This document shows positions 7,877-16,599 of a stretch of 64,000 bases of DNA, in pieces (position 1 is the first letter of the stretch; every line of letters begins with the position of its first letter). The position numbers and the translations under genes were made by a program. The stretch is from assembly GCF_007829335.1 (NCBI RefSeq), contig NZ_VIWO01000004.1, positions 124,001-188,000 of the forward strand, written 5' to 3'. The notes under the pieces were generated by a model. It ran no database searches. It worked only from the letters and a program-made list of their open reading frames with translations, and was not told the DNA's origin. This DNA comes from Chitinophaga polysaccharea. Lineage in GTDB: Bacteria > Bacteroidota > Bacteroidia > Chitinophagales > Chitinophagaceae.

Positions 7877-8392
7877 AAATTGATTTTGAGTTTATTGGTT
7901 ATTAAAGAATGACGGAATGGGTATAGTTTGGGCGCTTTCGACTTTTTATGAATATTAATTTGGGGTCAGCGCTATTTCTTTTTACTATTATTGATTCATT
8001 TTTATAGGTGATTTCATATAATTTGGATGCTTAAATTTGTAATGTTTTATGGGGATAACCTACTGCAAAATTGATAATTACCAATGCTTTCTTTGCGTAA
8101 CCTTAAAAGTGTTGATGGTGTGCTATCCAGCTTGTTTTTCAATACAATCTTTTTTACCCTTGATAAATTGAGCATCCTGTTGAAACATGTTTTTTGGGAA
8201 CAGATAAACTATTCAAGAGAGCCTATAGTAAATAAAGCATCATATAATGCTAAGAAAACGGTTTTTCTATACCCTTGGGCTTAATATATTTGGTTCCGCT
8301 TAGTATGGTGAGGTAGGGAGAGGTGGGCTCATCATAATATTACCCTTTTTGAGAAGTGCTGGAGATTCAGTTCAGTTAAATAAAGCCCGATC
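7877..8392. other. divergent intergenic region
   Basis: A 516-bp AT-rich gap between the divergent peptide locus and the SusD-like gene. It must hold promoters for both sides. A TAAATTTG (-7-like) lies at 8032-8039 on the plus strand, but no TTTG at the right distance precedes it. A 66-codon frame at 8084-8284 has no recognisable features. I see no RNA gene or repeat. Confidence 0.5.
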
Positions 8393-10072
8393 ATGTTTAA
8401 ATACTTCCCTATCCTGATGGCAGGCATCATATTTATGGAGTTCACTGCCTGCAGTAGTCCCGCAGTTCCGTTTTCTAATAGTTTTAATAAAGACAGTCTT
8501 TCCCTGCTGGTAAGCGACAGTGCACTGATGGACGCCCTGGTTGAAGACGCCTATGAGAAAATACTGCCCCCGCTTTATTACAATGCCAGTTCAACAGATG
8601 ACCGTACCGATAATATTTATTTTGACGGACCTAACCCCGTAGTAATTGAAAAGTTTGACAGCACCTATACAAGTGAGTGGGACCAGATGGATAAAATCAG
8701 GCAATGCGATGAGGTGGAAAGGGTGATAGGAAAGAATAGTTCAATAGGAGCAGCTAGCCGGGTATACTGGAAAGCAGAGCTGTTGTTTTTGAAAAGTATG
8801 GTATATTATTATCTGGCGCAGCGGTTTGGCGGTTTAATCATCGACTCTTCGGCAACAACAGGTAACTGCTTTTACCCGGAGCAAAAGCGGTCTTCGCTAT
8901 CTGAAACTTATAGTTATATTATTACCAGTCTTCAGCGTTGCACCGTACAATTACCTGATGTTGCAGCTACCGGGAGGGCATCAAAAACGGCAGCGTTGGC
9001 GATGCTGATGAGGGTGGCCTTGCAGGCGGCGGCCTATGTTCCGGAAAACAGGGGAAGATACCTTGACGTGCTACAACGGTCGGCCGTGGCCATCTTGGGA
9101 AATGGGAAATATGTGTTAGATACCAGCTACAGCAATCTTTTTAATGATTTTGATAAAGGACTTAACAGTCGGGAGATAGTGCTGGGTGTATTCAAGAGAA
9201 GGTTCAATACAACCTTTCAAAATACATTAATGCAGGATCTGGTGGTAAACCAGTCGAATGAGAAAATGCGACCGGGATATGGGCCCCCATTGGCTGACCG
9301 ATTTGATGGATCATCTAAACGCTATCCCTCCCAGAACCTGGTGGATGCTTATCTTGTTATCGATGACGACCACCAGGCTAGAAGATGGAATGAAACCAGC
9401 CAATACCGATTGTATCGGCAGGGACTTGCATATGCTTCCGCTGTATTGTATAATAATCGTGACAAAAGATTTTATGCCAGTATTGTATATGATTCATCCC
9501 ATTATTTTAATAGCCTGATTCTGACAAGGGATAGTGGTAATCTGTGTACTTCTGGAAGGAAAGATGGCAATCTTATATCCCCAACGGGATACTATGTACG
9601 GAAGAGTCTTTACGAAAACAGGAAATTATGGTACCTGGATGGCAGCGATCATCACTTGCCTGTATTAAGGTTGGGGGAAGTTTATCTGAACTATGCGGAA
9701 GCGCTGTTGCTGTCAGGTAAGGCAAAGGAGGCTATTCTTCTTATGAATGTAACGCGTACGATACATGGAGGACTACCGCCTATCGACACAAACATACCGT
9801 TATCACTTGCCTGGGATATTTATAAAAATGAGCGGCGGGTAGAAATGTTTTTTGAAAATGATCGCTATTGGTCGTTACTCCGATGGGCTAAGTTCAGCGC
9901 CCAGACTTCAATACCTGAGCTGGAAAAGCCGATCGATGCTATTAATATTTCTGCCAATGGGAAGACGTTTAATATAGCAGTTATAGAGCGGTCAGGGAAC
10001 AGAGAAAGAAGATTTAGCACGCAGCGCTTCCTGCTTCCACTACCACAACAGGTTGCGAATACTAATAAATGA
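8393..10072 (+). CDS. SusD/RagB-like outer membrane lipoprotein without adjacent SusC
   Basis: A 559-residue lipoprotein (lipobox FTAC, Cys20) of the SusD/RagB family, which binds nutrients at the cell surface over a SusC channel. Supporting features are the TPR-like helices (ELLFLKSMVYYYLAQRFGG), the LPVLRLGEVYLNYAEALL segment near residue 425 and the C-terminal NERRVEMFFENDRYWSLLRW motif. The usual SusC partner is missing: upstream is a divergent 516-bp gap and then the unrelated minus-strand locus. The next gene, 4 bp downstream, encodes a transglutaminase-like lipoprotein, so the two form an operon. Peptide or glycopeptide binding rather than glycan binding is a possibility inferred from that neighbour. 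Confidence 0.9.
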   Translation: MFKYFPILMAGIIFMEFTACSSPAVPFSNSFNKDSLSLLVSDSALMDALVEDAYEKILPPLYYNASSTDDRTDNIYFDGPNPVVIEKFDSTYTSEWDQMDKIRQCDEVERVIGKNSSIGAASRVYWKAELLFLKSMVYYYLAQRFGGLIIDSSATTGNCFYPEQKRSSLSETYSYIITSLQRCTVQLPDVAATGRASKTAALAMLMRVALQAAAYVPENRGRYLDVLQRSAVAILGNGKYVLDTSYSNLFNDFDKGLNSREIVLGVFKRRFNTTFQNTLMQDLVVNQSNEKMRPGYGPPLADRFDGSSKRYPSQNLVDAYLVIDDDHQARRWNETSQYRLYRQGLAYASAVLYNNRDKRFYASIVYDSSHYFNSLILTRDSGNLCTSGRKDGNLISPTGYYVRKSLYENRKLWYLDGSDHHLPVLRLGEVYLNYAEALLLSGKAKEAILLMNVTRTIHGGLPPIDTNIPLSLAWDIYKNERRVEMFFENDRYWSLLRWAKFSAQTSIPELEKPIDAINISANGKTFNIAVIERSGNRERRFSTQRFLLPLPQQVANTNK

Positions 10073-10076
10073 AATT

Positions 10077-11567
10077 ATGAGAATAAAAGATAAGATATCT
10101 TTAGCACTGCTTGTTATCGCCATTACTTCTTGTAGCAACAGTAGGCCGGGTTCACGTATCGATAAGATGGTTCGTGCGTATGCCCGAAAGCCGGAGGATT
10201 CCCTGAAACTTGAAGCAGCTTTATTTTTAAAGGAACAATTGAATCAGCAATGTTCGGAAAGAAGTTTTTTTTATAATGAAGAAACCGGCAAAACAGTTGC
10301 GGTTAACCTGGATACTGTAAATGGGGATACCGGGCTATTAGATCTGTTGCTTAACAGGAAGCTTTCCGTTCACCATGAACGTTTACCAGACAGGGAGATA
10401 ATGTCGGACACCTTGTTGGCCACCCACATTGACGCCTATGGGTTTTATATAAAAACATGGCCGTGGAACCGGAAGGCTGATAAACAGACGTTGCTGAATT
10501 ATTTACTTGCCTATAAAGTGTATGATGAAGAACCACAGGGATGGCGCACTTATTTTTTTAGAGAGGAGCAGGATTTTTTAAAAAAGGTGTTAGCTTCTTA
10601 CAGGTTAAATCTGGGCCGCTATGATAAAAACCCGATGACGATAGCATCTCAGCTAATGAGCATGGCCGGTAACTGGTATACATATGATGATGCATCCACC
10701 GGGGGAATGGCTTTTGAGATGATGAAATGCCAGCGTAAGGGAGATTGCTATCTGGGCGCCCATATAGGTGTTTATGTTTTGCGCAGTTTTGGTATACCGG
10801 CAGCACTAGATTATGTACCGATATGGGGATCGAAGAATGGTGGACATGTCGAAGTGGCTGCATTAGACTCAAACGGTAAAATAAGCGCCATTCCCGGTCA
10901 TGAACTGGCCCATGCCGCGAAAGTTTTCAGGATGAGCTTTATCCCTGTAAACCTCTGGCGGGATTCTATCAAGCCATTAATGGGTAGAGATACTTTCCTG
11001 CTTTCAAATGTAGTACATGATCACTCGCTGGACGTCACTGCTGTTCATACCAACGCTGCCGATATTGAAGTCATCCTCCCGGAAAAGACCGATAAGAAAA
11101 TTGCTTACATCTGTGTATATAATTATGGGAAATGGCAACCTGTTTACTGGGGCAGGATAGCAGATAGCAACAGGGCCTGCTTCAGGCAAATGGGGAAAGA
11201 TGTGTTGTATTATGCTGCCTTACCAGATAAAGACGGTTTCCGTTTAACAGGCAGCCCTTTTTTATTGGATACATCAGGCCGGAAAATCATGTTTATTCCT
11301 GACAAGAAGAAAGCAACAGGCATGACGCTGTCGAAGCTCAATACTGGTTCTGGTTCCTGGGTGAAAAAGGGGAGGAGCTATGTGCTTTATTGTATGAATA
11401 GTACCGGCAGCTGGCAGAGATTATCCGACCTTGCCTGTATCAGGGATTCCATACTAACTGTTGAGAATATGCCATCCAAGGGGCTTTACAGGTTGGTAGA
11501 GAAAGGTGGCAAAGGACAACTGGAGCGGCCTTTCGGGTATCATGCCAACAAACAGATATGGTGGTAG
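10077..11567 (+). CDS. transglutaminase-like lipoprotein
   Basis: The ATG at 10077 (496 residues, 4 bp after the SusD stop) directly precedes the signal peptide with lipobox ITSC (Cys19), so it is preferred over a TTG at 10053. Residues about 215-270 carry a transglutaminase-core triad: G-D-C (Cys224) at the start of a helix, then GGHVEVAAL (His257) and LDSNGK (Asp264), with RSFGIPAALDYVP between, as in microbial transglutaminase-like cysteine peptidases. The C-terminal half is beta rich and unassigned. A secreted cysteine hydrolase or peptidase that feeds the SusD partner is the most likely role; cross-linking is the alternative. Confidence 0.75.
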   Translation: MRIKDKISLALLVIAITSCSNSRPGSRIDKMVRAYARKPEDSLKLEAALFLKEQLNQQCSERSFFYNEETGKTVAVNLDTVNGDTGLLDLLLNRKLSVHHERLPDREIMSDTLLATHIDAYGFYIKTWPWNRKADKQTLLNYLLAYKVYDEEPQGWRTYFFREEQDFLKKVLASYRLNLGRYDKNPMTIASQLMSMAGNWYTYDDASTGGMAFEMMKCQRKGDCYLGAHIGVYVLRSFGIPAALDYVPIWGSKNGGHVEVAALDSNGKISAIPGHELAHAAKVFRMSFIPVNLWRDSIKPLMGRDTFLLSNVVHDHSLDVTAVHTNAADIEVILPEKTDKKIAYICVYNYGKWQPVYWGRIADSNRACFRQMGKDVLYYAALPDKDGFRLTGSPFLLDTSGRKIMFIPDKKKATGMTLSKLNTGSGSWVKKGRSYVLYCMNSTGSWQRLSDLACIRDSILTVENMPSKGLYRLVEKGGKGQLERPFGYHANKQIWW

Positions 11568-11762
11568 CTTTTTTTGCGCTGGTATATAGGAATAACAACT
11601 CTTTAACATTATAAGAAGGCACACCAACCCAACCACTTCGCTGTTTTATTTGTTTAATGATTATTACGCTAAAGTACCGGTTTCGCTAAAGCAAATGATC
11701 AATGAAACAATACCCCTGTAATTCCCTCAGAAAATTTAAAGTACCCCTTAAAAACAATTGAA

Positions 11763-12062
11763 ATGCGTACACTATTAAAAGTGACCTGCCAGGTAGAAGC
11801 ATCAAACAAAGCCGTGGCGGATGGAACGCTTGCCAAAATCATGAAGTCAACAATGGAAAAACTAAATCCGGAAGCAAATTATTTTTTTGCATCGGAAGGA
11901 TGCAGATCAGCGATGTTCATCTTTGATTTGAAAGATCCATCCGATATACCAGGGATAGCTGAGCCTTTCTTTATGTCGCTCAATGCCAAAGTAGAGTTTA
12001 GTCCTGTTATGAATGCGGAGGACCTCCAAAAAGGACTTACTAATGCAGGAATGCTAAAGTAG
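11763..12062 (+). CDS. small conserved-looking protein, possible dimeric alpha/beta-barrel
   Basis: A 99-residue cytoplasmic protein with no signal peptide. The pattern of a first strand (TLLKVTCQVEA), a helix (LAKIMKSTMEKL), strands (NYFFASEGCRSAMFIFDL) and a second helix ending in FFMSLNAKVEFSPVM resembles ferredoxin-like dimeric alpha/beta-barrel proteins, for instance the DUF3303-type family, but no catalytic residue is evident. It stands alone, 195 bp after the transglutaminase gene and convergent with the inhibitor gene. The function is unknown. Confidence 0.65.
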   Translation: MRTLLKVTCQVEASNKAVADGTLAKIMKSTMEKLNPEANYFFASEGCRSAMFIFDLKDPSDIPGIAEPFFMSLNAKVEFSPVMNAEDLQKGLTNAGMLK

Positions 12063-12152
12063 AGATCCGTGTCCTGGAAATTATAATGGTTAACCTTTGC
12101 CCGAATGGGATATTCATTCTCTCTTGAGAATGAAGCGACGGGCTATATGGTT

Positions 12153-12455
12153 TTATTCAACAACGGTGACATCAAATACTTTTGTATTGATGGCCTGACC
12201 GTCTTTTTCCCATACTCTTCTTTGTTCAAATGTAACAGTTGTACGGCCCGGCGAAATGCCGGTAATTAAAAATACTTCGTCGTTGCTGGTGCCGGCATCA
12301 CGGCGCATGGAGTCTACGGTATAGTCATATGGCTTTACTTCAACGCAATGTTCGTTATCAACTTTAAAGAACCATTGAAAACCTGCTGTACCCAGGCCTG
12401 GTAAAATGATAGGAAGATCGCCTCCTGTTTTCAATTCTTTTGGTATGATTTCCAT
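12153..12455 (-). CDS. chagasin-like cysteine protease inhibitor (family I42)
   Basis: A 100-residue protein without signal peptide. It matches the chagasin/I42 layout: an early GTAGFQW loop (the NPTTGY-W position, residues 22-28) and a later SPGRTTVTFEQRRVWE segment (about 68-83), equivalent to the G-x-T-x-x-x-F-x-RPW region of the family. Chagasins block papain-family (C1) proteases by inserting three loops into the active site. The gene immediately upstream encodes a C1 protease, so the inhibitor very likely controls that enzyme. Both proteins lack export signals, which fits inhibition inside the producing cell. A 104-bp inverted-repeat element separates the two genes. Confidence 0.85.
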   Translation of the reverse strand: MEIIPKELKTGGDLPIILPGLGTAGFQWFFKVDNEHCVEVKPYDYTVDSMRRDAGTSNDEVFLITGISPGRTTVTFEQRRVWEKDGQAINTKVFDVTVVE

Positions 12456-12474
12456 ATATCAGTTTTGGCAAAGT

Positions 12475-12578
12475 TACGAATTACGGATTACAGAAGGGAA
12501 GCGCTTTTTAAATCAGGCAGCTTCGTGCTATCGCCTCCATATCGGAGTCGGTTGGTAGTCCGTAATCCGTAATTCGTA
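12475..12578. repeat. inverted-repeat element between protease and inhibitor genes
   Basis: Bases 12475-12491 and 12562-12578 are perfect 17-bp inverted repeats (arm TACGAATTACGGATTAC) around 70 bp of unique sequence that holds a smaller CTCC/GGAG palindrome. This could be a miniature repetitive element or REP-like palindrome, and in RNA it could form a long stem between the protease and inhibitor messages. A TAACTTTG (-7-like) for the inhibitor is read on the minus strand at 12469-12476, overlapping the left arm, without a clear -33 element. Confidence 0.65.
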
Positions 12579-12587
12579 GTTTACTTT

Positions 12588-14258
12588 TTATACATACCAT
12601 TTATGGTACATAGCAGAGTCGGTGCCTTCTACAAAGCAGTCCAACCGGCCAGCCTGCCAGGATGATACACCCACGGCTGAAGATAGGATGCCGCCCAGGT
12701 TTTCATCTCCGCTCCAGGCTTTGCCATCCCACCATTTATGCATCATGTTGTAGTTCTGTCCGGGGAAGAATACATCTATCCGGTTAGGTCCCCATGAAAC
12801 AGCGCCAGGGCTATCAAACATGTTCGACTGCAGGTTTTCCCAACCACTCCAGCCTTTGTCAAACCATTTGTGCCAGAGTTTATTATCCTGGCCGCGGGCA
12901 AAGCAGTCTAACCTGCCAGACGCCCAGGAAGATACTGCCGGCGCAGAAGTAATAATACCTCCAAGATCTTCCCAGCCATGCCAGGTGCCATCAAACCATA
13001 AGTGCCACATGGAAGAATTCATACCACGGGCAAATATGTCGATTCTGTTAGGACCCCAGCTTACACAGGTTGGTTCGGAAGAAAGAGTTCCTCCGAGGTC
13101 TTCCCATTGGCTCCATCCCCCCTGGTAGTACCTGTGCCACAGGTGATGATTCAGGCCTACAGCAAAGATGTCCAACCGGCCAGCCGCCCAGGAGCAGATA
13201 GCAGGAGCACCCTGTATTTGTCCGCCCAGGGATTCCCAGCCCTGCCAGGAGGTACCATTCCACCATTTGTGATATACGGCAGAGTCCAGGCCCCGCACCA
13301 CTACATCGATCCTGTTGGCTGCCCATGAAACGGCATTAGGCCTGGAAGTGAGCAAACCGCCGAGGTTTTCGTAACCATACCATCCGCTTTTTTGAGCGGG
13401 GAGCACCACACCACTAGCAGTCCAGAATGGGAATTCTGTATCTATTCCTGCTTGTCCATAACCGATTTTAAAGAATCCGCCTTTACCCCATCCAGTGCCC
13501 CAGGAGTTTTTGCAGATCCAGCAATGTTCAGCTTCCGAATATCCGATAACGGTAACGCAGTGTAATCCTTTGTCAACGCCGCTTACATGGGTATATACGC
13601 CGTCTGCATAAGAAAAGAAATCTTCGAAAACGTGCATTACTGCAGAGCAGGGCCCATGGGCAGAAATATAGTTTTTCCGGTCAATTACATTGGCGATGGT
13701 AGTGGAATTGGTGATTTTTACCGCACGGGCGTCCCTGTTAGGCCCTATCGTGCAGTGCGGAGGTTGTTTCCAAATGTTGTTGTCGGGGAATGCGGTAGCA
13801 TAAGGGAAGCAGGCTTCATCTGGAATACCGCGGGTTTTTATTTGACTGAAAGCGTCTGTGGGCCACCAGCCGCCGCAATTAGCGCCATGATTGGAGCAAA
13901 AATGCAAATCTGCTTCAGAAAGGTCCAGTAACTGGCCATGTTCTATAGAGGCCATGGCTTCTGTAACAGAAGTGGTACAGAAGGACACGCAGGAACCACA
14001 TCCACCCTGGTCTTTAACAGGGGTAATATGGTTACCGTTGTGGTTGCGCCAATCTACCTCGGGGGCATAATTGGCAACAGGCGCAGCGCCAGCCACAGGT
14101 TTCATTACGGATGCCAGTTCCGCTGTGTTAACAATAACACCCAGCAGGGCTTTTTGTTGATCTTCGGGCAACTGGGAAATGGAGGTTTCTCTTGCCTGCC
14201 ATCGGTTAGGGCTTTTGTTAAGGTCTGCAACGAGATCTGTGATTTTCAGGTTTGACAT
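12588..14258 (-). CDS. papain-family (C1) cysteine protease with PLL-like lectin propeller
   Basis: A 556-residue protein. Residues 1-65 look like a short propeptide with no signal peptide. Residues 66-285 are a C1 peptidase: Gln84 and catalytic Cys90 in DQGGCGSCVSFC (Val replaces the usual Trp after Cys), catalytic His233 in GLHCVTVIGY, and Asn251 in NSWGTGWG. From 292 to the end are six repeats of about 45 residues built on GWENLGG...SWGPNRIDVFARG...MWHKWW, the pattern of Photorhabdus-type (PLL) sugar-binding propellers. A protease carried by a lectin suggests attack on glycosylated targets outside the cell, yet no Sec signal is visible, so export by a specialised system or lysis is possible. 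The chagasin-like inhibitor gene follows. Confidence 0.9.
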   Translation of the reverse strand: MSNLKITDLVADLNKSPNRWQARETSISQLPEDQQKALLGVIVNTAELASVMKPVAGAAPVANYAPEVDWRNHNGNHITPVKDQGGCGSCVSFCTTSVTEAMASIEHGQLLDLSEADLHFCSNHGANCGGWWPTDAFSQIKTRGIPDEACFPYATAFPDNNIWKQPPHCTIGPNRDARAVKITNSTTIANVIDRKNYISAHGPCSAVMHVFEDFFSYADGVYTHVSGVDKGLHCVTVIGYSEAEHCWICKNSWGTGWGKGGFFKIGYGQAGIDTEFPFWTASGVVLPAQKSGWYGYENLGGLLTSRPNAVSWAANRIDVVVRGLDSAVYHKWWNGTSWQGWESLGGQIQGAPAICSWAAGRLDIFAVGLNHHLWHRYYQGGWSQWEDLGGTLSSEPTCVSWGPNRIDIFARGMNSSMWHLWFDGTWHGWEDLGGIITSAPAVSSWASGRLDCFARGQDNKLWHKWFDKGWSGWENLQSNMFDSPGAVSWGPNRIDVFFPGQNYNMMHKWWDGKAWSGDENLGGILSSAVGVSSWQAGRLDCFVEGTDSAMYHKWYV

Positions 14259-14933
14259 AAAATAGTCATTTTGAGGTGAAATAATAGAAGGAATGCCTTT
14301 GATGTAAATAGATTAGTAAGTGCTCCGATGTTATGACAATATATCAACGGCGGTAGATGAAGGAGTTAGGACGTCAACTATAGCACCAGTCATAGCATAA
14401 CTTAACCTGTCTAACAATAATGGTAACAGAAATTTTTGGGGTGAAATCATAACAGCTTTCGACAGAAAGTACCTGACAACAAATAGTATATTTTAGTTAG
14501 TGGACCCGAAAGTATGAAGTAATAGGAAATGAAAAAAATATACTTTTATAACAATCGTTTGCAGCAGGAAAAAATAACAAACGCACCATAGGAGCATGTT
14601 GCCACGGATATATGGAGAATTTATAATAGCACTATAATATGCCATACATCTGGTACGTTTTTGAGCGCTGCGCAGGTTTTGTTTGATAAACCAGGACAAA
14701 CCGCCCATCTTGGAATTTATGTAAAAAAAGGCTAAATTGGGTGCTGTCCGTTTGAAAGCAGCGCGATGTATTGCTGACACTATCTATACTTCATAATAAC
14801 TAATCCCCAAAACGACTACACCTTATGGAAAGTCAAAAGATCCTGTACGAGCTTGAAATATCTCTGCGTACCAAATATTGAAAATTAAGCCTCCCCAATA
14901 CTTCTATTTTATAAACCAACATCTCAATGCACT
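14259..14933. other. intergenic region between protease and membrane protein
   Basis: A 675-bp AT-rich gap with divergent flanking genes. It contains a 95-codon frame starting with GTG on the minus strand and an 18-residue frame at 14825-14881 on the plus strand; neither has supporting features. No repeat, RNA gene or convincing Bacteroidota promoter was found. Confidence 0.5.
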
Positions 14934-16337
14934 ATGGATAATTCAAACAATGCTTCGACCGTTGTAACCGGCAATCCACCTGCCACCACCAACGGTACTA
15001 CACAGTCCCCCGAAACAAATGGAAAGAAATTGCAGCCGCTCCTCGTAGTCATCCTTGGATTGATAGCGTTTATGGGCGCATTTAAACTTATTTTGAACGG
15101 TGAAAATGAACAGCTACAGTTTCACGAAATAAACTGGAATACCCGGCAGGTACTAAACAATGTTATTGACAGCTCACTTCAGGATTCCACCGCCGTCTTG
15201 TCGTTGGTACAGGAAAGGCAAAAATTACAATTATTGCCGCAGGCAGATACGCGCTTGAGGGCATTGAAAGACAGCCTGGTCGGTAAACAACGGGACGCCC
15301 TGCTCAAAATCAGGGGAAGAATTGCAGTAATGAACGACACAGAGCTGCAGCAGTTTTCCAGTAAAAGCCTGCGTATCGACTCTTTGGATTTAAGGTTGCT
15401 TAAAAAAATGAACGGACATGAGATAAGCCAGTATCAACAACCTGTGACCGTCGTTTTCTGTGATTCAACACTTCAGGTAAAGGAAATCCGCAAGAAGATT
15501 ACGCTTACAGCGATTCCATATGATTCCGATCGTTTTATGGTGAAATATCCGGTTTTTGGTTATTGGATAATTTCATTAATCGTCCAGGCAACACTGTATT
15601 GCTTGTTAATCCCTTACTTACTGTCGATCATCTTCAGGAAGAATAACGGTGAGCATCGGCTATCCGTCAAGTGGAAGATTATTTATGTGGTAATCGTGAT
15701 AGCGGTATGTGTGTCATTTTATTTTCTCTTTTTGAATGCGCCCAGTGATGAAGACAATATCGTACGTAACGAACTGTTCATGCACAATCTTCACACTGTT
15801 TTTACCATCATTAATTCATTGGGCTATTTTACTGCAGCGCTATGCTTATCCGGCATGCTTTTTACGTTTAGTGATACCAGGGCGTTACTTTCAGCTAAAA
15901 GTGCCCCGACATATCTTTCTGACTTATTATCTGTTAACAACGACTTTAAGGTATATTTTGTGTTGGCTGCATTGATACTTACGTTCGCAGTAATAGCAAC
16001 GGGCCAGTTTTACGCTGCTTTGAATACGCTTTCGTTTGTGAAAGCATATAATTTATCTATCGGTTATGATTATTTCCGGCTAGATGTAGTTTACTTTTAC
16101 GGGATTCTGCATACGTTTTTATTACTGTTGTTTTACATCCCTGTTCAATTACAATTAGCAGAAGCGAATGCGGAGGTGGCTGCGCAGGCAGTGGCTACGG
16201 GCGCTGGCGATGCTGCCAGGATTGGAAAGACTTTTGAGCCGGCCGGAACAGCCAAGAAAATAATAGACCTGTTGGTAGTTGGTTCGCCAATGATAGCTGC
16301 ATTCGTAAAAAATTTAGTTGACCTGGTATTCAGCTGA
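14934..16337 (+). CDS. membrane protein of unknown function
   Basis: A 467-residue protein with an Asn/Thr-rich cytoplasmic-like start (residues 1-32), one membrane segment near 33-52, a 150-residue soluble region with helical stretches (about 55-205), then about six hydrophobic segments between 210 and 405, and an amphipathic C-terminus with another hydrophobic stretch at the very end (LLVVGSPMIAAFVKNLVDLV). I recognise no family. It is 262 bp upstream of a lipase on the same strand; that lipase lacks a signal peptide. A link between the two, for example protection or transport, is speculation. Confidence 0.75.
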   Translation: MDNSNNASTVVTGNPPATTNGTTQSPETNGKKLQPLLVVILGLIAFMGAFKLILNGENEQLQFHEINWNTRQVLNNVIDSSLQDSTAVLSLVQERQKLQLLPQADTRLRALKDSLVGKQRDALLKIRGRIAVMNDTELQQFSSKSLRIDSLDLRLLKKMNGHEISQYQQPVTVVFCDSTLQVKEIRKKITLTAIPYDSDRFMVKYPVFGYWIISLIVQATLYCLLIPYLLSIIFRKNNGEHRLSVKWKIIYVVIVIAVCVSFYFLFLNAPSDEDNIVRNELFMHNLHTVFTIINSLGYFTAALCLSGMLFTFSDTRALLSAKSAPTYLSDLLSVNNDFKVYFVLAALILTFAVIATGQFYAALNTLSFVKAYNLSIGYDYFRLDVVYFYGILHTFLLLLFYIPVQLQLAEANAEVAAQAVATGAGDAARIGKTFEPAGTAKKIIDLLVVGSPMIAAFVKNLVDLVFS

Positions 16338-16599
16338 GGGAAATAGCACTGTGAATGATGTAACGATGAGGCTGATTTCAATATAGCCTTTAAGAAGAAC
16401 TTTAGGGAAAAAGATATGTAAGATTAGGGGAAGTATCGACTGCCCTCTTATCTTATTTATCCGAATTATTGTCCTATATTATTTGGAATCCGAATAATTT
16501 TATTAACTTAATATCCATAGTTCCCTCAATATACATATTAGTCATGTACAATAATCATAATAACCCTCGTTATTTTTTCACCCTCAAAATACCATTACT

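Noticed and set aside
8032..8284. TAAATTTG box and 66-codon frame upstream of the orphan SusD gene
   Set aside because: The -7-like box has no TTTG at the correct distance, and the frame shows no domain, signal peptide or ribosome site.
14493..14780. 95-codon minus-strand frame in the protease-membrane protein gap
   Set aside because: GTG start, no coding features, in an AT-rich gap with many stops in other frames.
14825..14881. 18-residue frame (MESQKILYELEISLRTKY) upstream of the membrane protein gene
   Set aside because: A leader peptide is conceivable, but there are no regulatory codons, no following terminator-antiterminator pair and no clear promoter.
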